In this document: one piece after another, positions 1 through 10,805 of the stretch | Position numbering within the stretch: the first letter of the stretch is position 1 | Layout: every line of letters starts with the position of its first letter | Assembly (NCBI GenBank): GCA_963921795.1 | Contig: OY997651.1 | Coordinates: 45,683,156-45,747,155 of the forward strand | Source: Nannobrachium achirus | Lineage: Eukaryota; Chordata; Actinopteri; Myctophiformes; Myctophidae | Reading direction: 5' to 3' | DNA: 64,000 nt | The notes under the pieces: generated by a model | Told to the model about the DNA's origin: nothing | What the model saw: only the letters and a program-made list of their open reading frames with translations | Database searches by the model: none | Made by a program: the position numbers and the translations under genes

Positions 1-362
1 ATACAGGGGAAAAACCCTTTAGCTGCACAGTGTGTGATAGCAGCTTTAGTTCCAAGGGCAGTCTGACGAGGCATTTGAGGATTCACACTCTGGAAAAGCC
101 CTATAGCTGTGAAATGTGTGGCAACAGCTTTAATTGTAATCGTGATCTGAATTTGCACATGAGGATTCATACAGGAGAAAAGCCCTATAGCTGTGAAATT
201 TGTGGCAAATGCTTTAGTTTAAAAAGTAATCTAAAGCCGCACATGAGGGTTCATACAGGGGAAAAACCCTTTAAATGCACAGTGTGTGGCAACTGCTTCA
301 GTCAAGAGTGTAATCTGAAGCAGCACATGAGGATTCATACAGGGGAAAATAAAGCCCTTTAG
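1..362 (+). CDS. C2H2 zinc-finger protein, copy A, 3' end only
   Basis: This is the C-terminal end of a Kruppel-type zinc-finger protein cut by the left edge. The frame is open from base 3 and stops at TAG 360-362. Four fingers are visible ([32 protein letters not shown]), joined by TGEKP linkers with one odd HTLEKP linker. The protein ends HTGENKAL, as in copies B, C, D and F. The stretch is nearly identical to 7829-8190 of copy B; one difference seen is TTG (Leu) here against TCG (Ser) in copy B. C2H2 arrays bind DNA in the nucleus; the target is unknown. The upstream part of the gene lies outside the window. Confidence 0.9.
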   Translation, partial: TGEKPFSCTVCDSSFSSKGSLTRHLRIHTLEKPYSCEMCGNSFNCNRDLNLHMRIHTGEKPYSCEICGKCFSLKSNLKPHMRVHTGEKPFKCTVCGNCFSQECNLKQHMRIHTGENKAL

Positions 363-1280
363 CTGTGTATGGCATCAGCTTTAGTCATTTTACTCCTGAA
401 GATGCGCATGCAGATTCATACAGGGGGGAAGTCCTGGCTGTACACTTTGTTTAAGCTTTCGCCTAAATTAAACTTGTTCAAATTTCAACTTTTTCAGCTT
501 CACGCAGTTATTATTTTTTGTTCTTTTCGCTTTACAAAATGTTGTACTTTTTGAGATTCTTCTAAAAACTGTTTCCCAGTGGATTCCTGGGGGAAATGCA
601 TTCTGCCTTACCATTTATATTACGGCTTGGGATTGAGCTGAATTGAAAGTCTGTCTGAGGAGGGATGTGTACATTTTCTACTGTAGCCTATAACATATAC
701 TTTGTGCGTGTTTACAACAAGACCACACAGTTTCTGCAGGAACTGTTTTTCTAGTTAGTGAATAGTCCCAGATATTGTAGTACTTTAAAGCCTTGATGTC
801 ATATTGATGCCAACAGGGATCACTGTATTGTAAATGAACCCAGGCAGTGCTTCCTTTCTTATATGATTTAAACTGACAAGATAACAATGTCAATGTTTTC
901 CACTTTTTATGATGTAACAATAAACCAAATAAATGTGTAGGCCTATACGTTTGCAATGTCTTTATTGCGTAGTATGTGAAAGTAAGGAAAGTATTACACA
1001 GGCAGTGCTTCATTTCTTTTATGATTTAAACTGACAAGATAACAATGTTTTCCACTTTTTATGATGTAACAAACCAAAGAAATGTGTACACTTTTGCAAT
1101 GTTTTAGTGTGTAGTAAGTGAAAGTAAGGGAAGTATTCTTGTGTATATTCTTTTGAAAATAAAAGTTTGGAATCGGGATACCATTATTCATTGTATTATT
1201 ATTGTTGGTGTTGCTATTTTTTGCCATCTCGCCATCAAGCATAAATTACATTTTAGATCTTTCCACCATTATGAGCTTGT

Positions 1281-1391
<111 letters not shown>

Positions 1392-1941
1392 AAAAATATA
1401 CCCAACCTGAATGGGTTTCTAAGTGACTTACAATTGTTGTGATATTATTCCTGAAGAAAGAGGGGTATTTTCACATTCAAGGTTTTGAACCTAATTGTTA
1501 TTTACATATTCATTAGGCTATTCTATTTTTGTATTTTGCACAATCATTGCGCAAATCATTACTAAATAATTGAGAACTTTTTTTCCTTCTTCTAAAACTT
1601 CTAAATTAATCAGAGTTAAGTTAAATAGATTTAAAAGAACTCAAAAGCCCTCCTCTCAAAACAGACCACCGAGGGGACCGCTACACACTTCCTCTGACGT
1701 TAGGTGTCAAATTTCAGATGTTTTTGCAGAAGACTAAGTGTTTTCCAGTAGAAACAATTTAAATGAAAATGATTTCCAATCCTCCCACAGCATTCACACA
1801 ATACTGTTGGGGGCTACCCACTACTTATCATACTAAAAGGAATACATGCAAATGAGTTGTCCCTCCATTCAGCAATTGGTGTACACACCCTAACCAATTC
1901 TCACCTGTCCTTTAACAATGACAAGCATCCTCCAGTTACCA

Positions 1942-2157
1942 TTTTAGTGATGTCGATTTCGGTGGTCGGAGGCATGTGTACAGTGGCTAAATGTGTATTT
2001 TTAGACACAATAAGTCATCAATATTATTTACAGTAGGCTACTAGTCCCCATAAGTCACACCTGCCCATGAAAGATTGTGGTGCATCTTGGGAATGGGCTT
2101 ATTGTGTCTAAAAAGACATATTTAGCCCCTAACCACTGAAATCAAAATCATTAAAAT
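1942..2157. mobile_element. ~215-bp foldback (inverted-repeat) element, unit A
   Basis: The two ends are imperfect inverted complements. The left end has TTTTAGTGATGTCGATTTCG and GGCTAAATGTG...TTTTTAGACACAATAA; the right end has TTATTGTGTCTAAAAAG...TTTAGCCCC then ACCACTGAAATCAAAATCA. It is non-coding and MITE-like. Related copies sit near 9746, 13502 (truncated), 24955, 29765 (reversed) and 44216 (interrupted). Confidence 0.75.
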
Positions 2158-2588
2158 TGCTAAATAGATAGAAAGCAGTAAACTAAACTATTGTAACCCT
2201 TATCTTACTTTTCTCTAATTACAATCTAAAATATAAACCCTTGTTGTAAAGAAGGGCGCTTAAGGGATAGGTTTTAAATGTCCACTTATGTGTTAAGTAG
2301 CTCTATATTCCAATAGTAACCGTGATGACCTCACACCAGTGTACTTTTTTTATATTTCTACACAAGTACTCTAGGGAAAATGAGTGGTTTTCCCCTTTAA
2401 GATTGTTTTAGACGTAAATAAAACAAATTTTAAAATTGTGCAAGCAAGTATAAAGACATGCTATTAAATCATCCGGACTGTTGATGTGTTATGTTAATGT
2501 CCTTGACAGCTCAGGGCTATTGGAAACATCTTAGCTCCCCCCACTTCATTTGCTCTGCTCTGATTGGTTGAATTATAAGCGTGGAAAC

Positions 2589-3480
2589 ACCTCTCTCCCA
2601 GGATGTCATATCTCATGTTGACGTGATAAGAGATAACAGCACGGCCCGAACGTTAGGGAGGGACGGGCACCTGTCTCACTCACGCTCAGTCCAAGGTTGG
2701 TTTCCCAGACAGAGAGAAGATAACAGCTCGTTAGCGTGGCCAGCTGCATTTGATGAGTCATCTCCAGTCCAAGGCCATTTTGGAGCTGGATGCCTCTCTC
2801 TCTCCACTCAGCAGACACAGTGCACAGGGTTCCAAAAGACAGGGTGCCATACACCTGGGGTCACAGGCAGGACCCCTAACACCCCCTCACGGACAAAGGT
2901 GGTTGCCTGTTGGTGGTTGGATGCTGGTGACGGTAGGGAGTTGGTGGCAGCTCGTTTGTCCTCCAAGGTGGAGGCAAGGATCTTTAGGACTTGGTTGTGG
3001 CGCCATGTGTAACGTCCCTGGGCGAGACTGGTTTTGCACCCTGATAGAATGTGCCTTAGGGTGGCTGGAGTTGAACAAAGGGCACACCCCGGGTCTTCAC
3101 CAAACCACTGGTGAAGGTTGACTGGTGTTGGAAGAACGTCATATGTAGCTCTTATGATAAAGCTCAACTGCCTCGCTTCCATGGCCCACATATCCTTCCA
3201 GCTGATCTTCCTCCTCTCCACACTGTCCCATCGTGTCCACTGGCCCTGTTTTGCAAGAGCGACTGCCTTGGCCCATCTTCCAGCCTCCTCCTGGTGGCGT
3301 ACTTCCTCCACCACCATCTTTCTCCGTTCTGGTGCTGCTGCCTTACTCCAAGCAGGGCGAGTAGCTGTTAACCCAAAACCTCCTCGTCCCTGCTGAACAT
3401 AGCCCACAATGTATAGTAACTGAATGAGACCCAGAATTACCCTAGCTGTCAAAGATTTTCCTAGGGATGTTGAATTTCAA
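2589..3480 (-). pseudogene. Non-LTR retrotransposon fragment (C-terminal reverse-transcriptase region)
   Basis: A minus-strand open frame (2808-3452, 214 codons) looks like the C-terminal tail of a fish LINE polyprotein. It has a basic helical segment (WSKAAAPERRK), then WKDMWAMEARQLSFIIRATYD, then a zinc-knuckle-like CALCSTPATLRHILSGC. I recognise this as a LINE tail from general familiarity. There is no RT catalytic core here, so it is truncated. It sits exactly where copy A homology ends, downstream of a relic CCAAT box, and so replaces the TATA and exon 1 expected there. Confidence 0.65.
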
Positions 3481-4500
3481 TCTTTGTTAGATATGTTACT
3501 AAACACCTTTACTAACACATTGGTGAAGAAATTAGTTGGTAAGGAATTTATTCCCAGGTTTTATTAATATTCCCTCACTATGAGAGGAGGACAAAGTTTG
3601 CAAAACAAGAGGAATTTCTGCACATCTGACCTTTCAGATGTTTTTGCAGAAGGCTAAGTAGTTTACAATAGAAATTGGAATGCAAATGAATTCCAATCCT
3701 TCCACACCATTCACACAATACTGTTGGGGGCTTTACTTACTACTTATCATACTAAAAGGAATACATGCATCAGAAAAAAGGTTCTCCTGGTGTTGTAGAA
3801 TTGCTAATTCTCTGAATTGCTCATTCTTGGTTTGGGTCAGGAAAGTGCATATTTATTAACACATTACAGTGAGGAGTTCACTAGCGCCCCCCGTCCCTCC
3901 ATTCAGCAATAGGGTTACACACCCTAACCAATTCTCACCGGTCCTTTAACAATGGGACAAGCATCCTCCAAACCATTCTACATTACAACATGAATGAACC
4001 TGTGTCTTCTAACTGATTAGGTAGAGTTCCAACCCCTGAAACCAGAATTATTTAAATGTGTGTAAACTGGCACTGATGTATTTAAAGGGTGTATAAGGGA
4101 TATGTTTTAAGTAGCTCTATAGTAATAGATGTGATTGAATGTTTGTCCATTGGGATCTCTGTGTTTCCCCGCTCTGTATCAAACATAGGCCTACTAACTC
4201 AATCAGGAGACCGAACTTATGCAGGATACAGGATAAACACACACAATGGAAGTGATGAAACAGAGAAATTAACAGAAAATATTGGTAACTGGGACAATTG
4301 ATCAAATTGTTGGTGATGAATGGTTCTATTGCCTGATTTAATTACATTGTGTACCCACCTGTAACTAAATGTTATGTTATTTAAGAGTTGGGGAGACTTC
4401 TGGCCCTGTTACAGAACAAGCAATATATAGTACAGGTCACTATTAGAATATAACTTTAAGTTAAAGTCTTGTAACAAAAGTAAAATAGTTCAATCAAGCA
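3481..4500 (+). other. Intergenic module upstream of copy B
   Basis: Non-coding. 3630-3980 is a diverged copy of the intergenic sequence seen near 1715-1930 and 34900-35230. 4000-4450 matches 57480-57960 upstream of copy G. I found no supported gene; short open frames here are not conserved between the copies. Confidence 0.6.
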
Positions 4501-4504
4501 TGCA

Positions 4505-4679
4505 AGGCATGCTATTAAATCACCAGACTGTCCGTGCTGAAATGTTTCCAGATAGTTGATGTGCTATGTTAATGTTCATGTCAGCACAGTGCTATTGGAA
4601 ACATCTTAGCTCCCCCCACTTCCTTTGCTCTGCTCTGATTGGTTGAATAACCTCCTCGTGTAGCCTATAAGTACTGTAC
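4505..4679 (+). promoter_or_regulatory. Promoter of ZNF copy B, interrupted downstream of its TATA-like box
   Basis: This block is conserved upstream of copies B, C, D and E. It has a C-rich stretch, an inverted CCAAT box (ATTGG, 4638-4642) and TATAAG (4666-4671). In B the spacing between the boxes is 28 bp, against 42-44 bp in C, D and E, so B has an internal deletion. A hAT-like MITE is inserted immediately downstream, separating these boxes from exon 1 by 486 bp. Promoter function is inferred from position and conservation. Confidence 0.6.
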
Positions 4680-5165
4680 TAGGGATGTCCCGATACCACT
4701 TTTTTGCTGACCGAGTACAAGTACGAGTACTTCATTTTGAGTACTCGCCGATACCGAGTACCGATACGAGTACAATTAATAATACAAAATGTCTTTAAAT
4801 TACGTTTTCTTTTTTTTTCTTTTTTTTTTTATCAGATGTTCCTCACTTTCTGGCTGTATATAACACATTAAATTGCATTGCTTTCCCAGAACATGGCACA
4901 ACTGCCACACATTTCACTTTCTTTTTCAGGTTTAGCCCATGGAAATTCCTGTGCTGTGCAGTGTGCATGATCTTCTAGATCTGCTATGCTCAAACATTTT
5001 GTATTTTTACTTTTGATACTTTAAGAGAGAGAGAGAAAGGCGAAGTGGCGGAACACACAGGGTACTCGGGCGCTTTGTGAGCAGTATCGGACGAGTACCG
5101 ATACCGCAAAATAGGCCGATACCACGAGTAGTACCGATACCACGAGTACCGATACCGCATCCCTA
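4680..5165. mobile_element. hAT-like MITE with perfect 8-bp target duplication
   Basis: The element starts TAGGGATG and ends CATCCCTA, with further inverted ACCGATACC/GAGTAC-rich sequence inside. It is flanked on both sides by tactgtac (4672-4679 and 5166-5173), a perfect 8-bp duplication of a site that is single in copies D and E. An 8-bp duplication with short terminal inverted repeats fits hAT. It has no transposase and is non-autonomous. Confidence 0.88.
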
Positions 5166-5173
5166 TACTGTAC

Positions 5174-5274
5174 CATGTAATGTTGTAGTAGTTGTTTGTG
5201 CTTTCAGCAAATCCAGAGACAAGACAGAGAACCATTTCCAATGATTTGACTTTGAGGAACAACTGAACAAGAAG
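5174..5274 (+). other. Non-coding exon 1 of ZNF copy B
   Basis: This 5'UTR exon is conserved in copies B-E and ends AACAAGAAG before the donor GTAAGA at 5275. The true 5' end is unknown. A CTTTCAG just inside could also act as an acceptor. The start given is only the first base after the MITE target duplication. Confidence 0.55.
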
Positions 5275-5664
5275 GTAAGAGGTTGCACACTGTCTGGAGA
5301 CTTTACCGTAGTAAAGGTCAATGGTCGGTATTGTTTGATACAAACTACTAACGGTATTGTTTGATACAAACTAGTAACCTTGAAGAACACTGTCTTTATT
5401 AGAGATTAGGAGCGACATTTTCGACCATGCCTTATCTGTTTTCCCAAAATGCATATCTTTATTTATTTTTTACTATTTCGAAGAAAAAAAAAACATTTTA
5501 AAATACTTGGATGCACATTGACACTTTATGATCTTGTAGATCAGATATTTGAAATATTTAAAAAAATAAAATCATAATAGTAAAAAATGGCAAAAGAGAA
5601 AGTAGAGGATAAGCCTCTACTTTCTCCACCGTGTTTTTAAATAACAAGCCATTCATCATTACAG

Positions 5665-8190
5665 ATGAACCAACATGGGGAGGTTGTGCAGTCCTGTAGA
5701 GAACCCAAAAGGAGGAAGATTGAGCACCAGGTTTGTTTTGTTTGTGTTATTCATTTTATAGCTATTTTTTATAGCTAAGATTTTTATAGCTAAGATTACC
5801 ACGTATTATCTATTATCTTTGTTGTGTTTGGAGTTTGTTGAGTTTTTGGTCACACATCGTTTTTACATTTAATGTAGTAGTATATGTCGATGGCGCATCC
5901 CATCCCTCCCCCTTTTAATGGATATCTATTAAAACATAACTATTGATCATCTTTTGTGTTATATTGCCTTTATTTTTCCACAATTCACTGTATTCTGCAT
6001 TCATGAATTGTCTTTTCTGCATGTCATTTTACAGGTGAACCTAACAGCGGTAGTGTTGAAGGCCTGTTTTGTCCCTCTGTCACGTGTGAGGTTTAACAGT
6101 GGACTGTTGGATGTGAAGGATGAAAAGGTTCCATTGGATATTTCTAACCCTGTGGAATACACAGCTGTTCCACAAAGTAAAATGGTAATTTGATTATAAA
6201 TGATATCTGTGGTCGAGGCCTTATTACACCACATTGAACCCTAGCAAAACAACACTGTATCACCCTAGCAAAACAACACACTCCAATAATGTTAGAAACC
6301 AAGTCTAGAAGATCAACAGAAATCTGCTCCATCTAACATGAGACTGTTCTACATGTATTTATGGGATAATTCCGAAGCAATTAAAGACACCAACTGTTTT
6401 TTTTATGTAGGTGGAGTTAAAACCAGCTGTTATGGCAGTGTCCTCAAAGCCATCACCTGAGAGAGATGTGAAACTACTCATAAAGGAAGAGAGTCTTTGT
6501 ATGCCGTGCACAAGATACACTAAAGGTGAGAGCGATGATGATCCTGATGCTTGCACTCAGAAAGTACAATCAGCAGTTGTTGCCGGGACTGATTTCTGAG
6601 CTGAACCATTGAATTCAGATGAAGAATGCACACATTTATTTGATCAAACATGTGATTTTGTGACATGCCATGCTTCGTTTGTTATGAAACATTGCTGGAT
6701 CACTGCCACATTGCCAAATACAAATGTTTAAACGTGTTGGGATAAAACTGGTTATGCTTCAAAGAGTGTCCTGACTGAACTATGATTTTATTTTCCTCCT
6801 CCTAGACGGTGTCCCTCTTTGTAAAGAGGAGTCTTCACCAGAACAGAAGGAGCAGGGTTCCAGACCGATCAAGAAGGAACCAGAACCTCCACAGATCAAA
6901 GAGGAACAAGAGGACGTCCCATTAGAGGCTGGCGGGACAACGTTGACATCAGTGACTGTGAAAAGTTCAACTGATGAAAACAGAGAAACAGACCCTCCAG
7001 CCAGCTCCTCATACACACACAAACAAATGCAAGCTGGGGCAGATGGTACTCTGAAGCAGCACACAAGGATTCATACAGGAGACAAACCCTTCAGCTGTAC
7101 ATTTTGTGGTAAAAGCTTTACTACAAAGAGTTATCTGAAGCTACACATGCTAATTCATACAGGGGAAAAACCCTTTAGCTGCACATTTTGTGACAGCAGC
7201 TTTAGTGGTAAGGGTGCCCTGAAGCAGCACATGAGGATTCATACAGGGGAAAAACCATACAGTTGTACTGTTTGTGGCAACAGCTTTAAAACATTGAGTC
7301 ATCTGAAGCAACATATGCTAATTCATACAGGGGAAAAAACATTTTGCTGTACAGTGTGTGGCAGCAGCTTTAGTTGTAATGCATATCTGAAGCAGCACAT
7401 GAAGATTCATACAGGGATAAAACCATACAGCTGTACTGTTTGTGGCAACAGCTTTAATTGTAGTGGTCATCTGAAATCACACATGAGGATTCATACAGGC
7501 GAAAAACCCTATAGCTGTGAAATTTGTGGCAACAGCTTTAGTTGTAATAGTGCTCTGAAGCAGCACATGAGGATTCATACAGGGGAAAAGCCCTATAGCT
7601 GTGAAATTTGTGGCAACAGCTTTAATCGTAGTGATCATCTGAAATCGCACATGAGGATTCATACAGGGGAAAAACCATTTTGCTGTACACTTTGTGGTAA
7701 CAGCTTTAGTCTCGCACATAATCTGAAGAAACACATGTTAATTCATACAGGGGAAAAACCATTTTGCTGTACACTTTGTGGTAACAGCTTTACTCTAGCA
7801 GGTAATCTGAAGCAACACATGTTAATTCATACAGGGGAAAAACCCTTTAGCTGCACAGTGTGTGATAGCAGCTTTAGTTCCAAGGGCAGTCTGACGAGGC
7901 ATTTGAGGATTCACACTCTGGAAAAGCCCTATAGCTGTGAAATGTGTGGCAACAGCTTTAATTGTAATCGTGATCTGAATTCGCACATGAGGATTCATAC
8001 AGGAGAAAAGCCCTATAGCTGTGAAATTTGTGGCAAATGCTTTAGTTTAAAAAGTAATCTAAAGCCGCACATGAGGGTTCATACAGGGGAAAAACCCTTT
8101 AAATGCACAGTGTGTGGCAACTGCTTCAGTCAAGAGTGTAATCTGAAGCAGCACATGAGGATTCATACAGGGGAAAATAAAGCCCTTTAG
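5665..8190 (+). CDS. C2H2 zinc-finger protein, copy B (13 fingers)
   Basis: Likely nuclear DNA-binding regulator. Coding exons are 5665-5730, 6035-6184, 6411-6525 and 6806-8190. Donors and acceptors are GT/AG and phases are consistent, giving 571 residues. Exon 2 (residues 1-22) has a basic KRRK patch, a plausible nuclear localisation signal. Exons 3-4 (23-110) carry a module conserved among the copies that I do not recognise. Residues 111-207 are acidic/polar with IKKEPE and IKEE, which resemble SUMO-acceptor motifs. Thirteen fingers span about 208-566, most with C-x2-C and H-x3-H. One linker is HTLEKP and one HTGIKP. No KRAB, BTB or SCAN domain is visible. The gene is open throughout, but a MITE splits its promoter. 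Confidence 0.88.
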
Positions 8191-9108
8191 CTGTGTATGG
8201 CATCAGCTTTAGTCATTTTACTCCTGAAGATGCGCATGCAGATTCATACAGGGGGGAAGTCCTGGCTGTACACTTTGTTTAAGCTTTCGCCTAAATTAAA
8301 CTTGTTCAAATTTCAACTTTTTCAGCTTCACGCAGTTATTATTTTTTGTTCTTTTCGCTTTACAAAATGTTGTACTTTTTGAGATTCTTCTAAAAACTGT
8401 TTCCCAGTGGATTCCTGGGGGAAATGCATTCTGCCTTACCATTTATATTACGGCTTGGGATTGAGCTGAATTGAAAGTCTGTCTGAGGAGGGATGTGTAC
8501 ATTTTCTACTGTAGCCTATAACATATACTTTGTGCGTGTTTACAACAAGACCACACAGTTTCTGCAGGAACTGTTTTTCTAGTTAGTGAATAGTCCCAGA
8601 TATTGTAGTACTTTAAAGCCTTGATGTCATATTGATGCCAACAGGGATCACTGTATTGTAAATGAACCCAGGCAGTGCTTCCTTTCTTATATGATTTAAA
8701 CTGACAAGATAACAATGTCAATGTTTTCCACTTTTTATGATGTAACAATAAAGCAAATAAATGTGTAGGCCTATACGTTTGCAATGTCTTTATTGCGTAG
8801 TATGTGAAAGTAAGGAAAGTATTACACAGGCAGTGCTTCATTTCTTTTATGATTTAAACTGACAAGATAACAATGTTTTCCACTTTTTATGATGTAACAA
8901 ACCAAAGAAATGTGTACACTTTTGCAATGTTTTAGTGTGTAGTAAGTGAAAGTAAGGGAAGTATTCTTGTGTATATTCTTTTGAAAATAAAAGTTTGGAA
9001 TCGGGATACCATTATTCATTGTATTATTATTGTTGGTGTTGCTATTTTTTGCCATCTCGCCATCAAGCATAAATTACATTTTAGATCTTTCCACCATTAT
9101 GAGCTTGT

Positions 9109-9112
<4 letters not shown>

Positions 9113-9193
<81 letters not shown>
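9113..9193. repeat. TG dinucleotide microsatellite (copy B)
   Basis: About 40 TG units at the same position as the tract at 1285-1389, shorter by 12 units. Confidence 0.97.
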
Positions 9194-9195
<2 letters not shown>

Positions 9196-9745
9196 AAAAA
9201 TATACCCAACCTGAATGGGTTTCTAAGTGACTTACAATTGTTGTGATATTATTCCTGAAGAAAGAGGGGTATTTTCACATTCAAGGTTTTGAACCTAATT
9301 GTTATTTACATATTCATTAGGCTATTCTATTTTTGTATTTTGCACAATCATTGCGCAAATCATTACTAAATAATTGAGAACTTTTTTTCCTTCTTCTAAA
9401 ACTTCTAAATTAATCAGAGTTAAGTTAAATAGATTTAAAAGAACTCAAAAGCCCTCCTCTCAAAACAGACCACCGAGGGGACCGCTACACACTTCCTCTG
9501 ACGTTAGGTGTCAAATTTCAGATGTTTTTGCAGAAGACTAAGTGTTTTCCAGTAGAAACAATTTAAATGAAAATGATTTCCAATCCTCCCACAGCATTCA
9601 CACAATACTGTTGGGGGCTACCCACTACTTATCATACTAAAAGGAATACATGCAAATGAGTTGTCCCTCCATTCAGCAATTGGTGTACACACCCTAACCA
9701 ATTCTCACCTGTCCTTTAACAATGACAAGCATCCTCCAGTTACCA

Positions 9746-9960
9746 TTTTAGTGATGTCGATTTCGGTGGTCGGAGGCATGTGTACAGTGGCTAAATGTGT
9801 ATTTTTAGACACAATAAGTCATCAATATTATTTACAGTAGGCTACTAGTCCCCATAAGTCACACCTGCCCATGAAAGATTGTGGTGCATCTTGGGAATGG
9901 GCTTATTGTGTCTAAAAAGACATATTTAGCCCCTAACCACTGAAATCAAAATCATTAAAA
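9746..9960. mobile_element. ~215-bp foldback element, unit B
   Basis: Same element as 1942-2157, with the same inverted ends (GGCTAAATGTG...AGACACAATAA against TTATTGTGTCTAAAAAG...TTTAGCCCC). It was carried along by the tandem duplication. Confidence 0.75.
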
Positions 9961-10299
9961 TTGCTAAATAGATAGAAAGCAGTAAACTAAACTATTGTAA
10001 CCCTTATCTTACTTTTCTCTAATTACAATCTAAAATATAAACCCTTGTTGTAAAGAAGGGCGCTTAAGGGATAGGTTTTAAATGTCCACTTATGTGTTAA
10101 GTAGCTCTATATTCCAATAGTAACCGTGATGACCTCACACCAGTGTACTTTTTTTATATTTCTACACAAGTACTCTAGGGAAAATGAGTGGTTTTCCCCT
10201 TTAAGATTGTTTTAGACGTAAATAAAACAAATTTTAAAATTGTGCAAGCAAGTATAAAGACATGCTATTAAATCATCCGGACTGTTGATGTGTTATGTT

Positions 10300-10528
10300 A
10301 ATGTCCTTGACAGCTCAGGGCTATTGGAAACATCTTAGCTCCCCCCACTTCATTTGCTCTGCTCTGATTGGTTGAATTATAAGCGTGGAAAAGCCCCTCC
10401 TCAGGTAGCATATAAGTACTGTATCATGTAACGTTGTAGTCTATGTTGTTTGTGCTTTCAGCAAATTCAGAGACAAGACAGAGAACCATTTCCAAGGACT
10501 TGACTTTGAGGAACAACTGAACAAGAAG
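10300..10528 (+). promoter_or_regulatory. Promoter and non-coding exon 1 of ZNF copy C
   Basis: Inverted CCAAT box at 10367-10371 and TATAAG at 10411-10416. The exon 1 region ends AACAAGAAG at 10528 before the donor GTAAGA. The arrangement is intact, unlike copy B. The transcription start is not determinable; it is expected roughly 25-35 bp after the TATA-like box. Confidence 0.6.
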
Positions 10529-10805
10529 GTAAGAGGTTGCACCCAGTAATTGTGTGGAAATCGGTATTGTTTGATACAAACTACTAACCTTGAAGAAGAC
10601 TCTTTATTAGAAGTTAGGAGCTACATTTTCGTTCATGCCTTATACCACTTATCCCAAAACTTATTTTACTATTTTGAACCATTGTTTTACTATTGAAAAT
10701 GGTTTAAGGATAAGGGGTAAGACATGGACAAAAATAGGGCCCTAGATTAGCACAGCCTCTACTTTCTCCACCTTGTTTTTAATACCAAGCCATTCATCAT
10801 TACAG

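Larger units (their letters stand above)
8191..10391 (+). other. 3'UTR and intergenic module of copy B
   Basis: Nearly identical to 363-2588 except for a TG tract 24 bp shorter and isolated substitutions (for example AAAGCAAATAAA near 8752 against AAACCAAATAAA near 924). It contains the 3'UTR with AATAAA-type signals and the intergenic foldback. No gene is supported inside. Confidence 0.8.

Noticed and set aside
678..1242. Minus-strand ORFs in the ZNF 3'UTR, repeated at 8506, 14481, 42046 and elsewhere
   Set aside because: Conserved only because the 3'UTR is duplicated; no coding signature, and copies break the frame freely.
2581..3121. Overlapping + strand ORFs opposite the LINE tail
   Set aside because: They are shadows of the minus-strand LINE frame.
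7477..7734. Long minus-strand frames through zinc-finger exons (repeated MNPHV and KAVATNF peptides), also in C-G
   Set aside because: They are mirror frames of the 84-bp finger repeat, present in every copy, with no start or splice context of their own.
6943..8190. Regular 84-bp repeats that could look like an array of spacers
   Set aside because: They are zinc-finger codons (28 residues each) in a continuous frame, not CRISPR.
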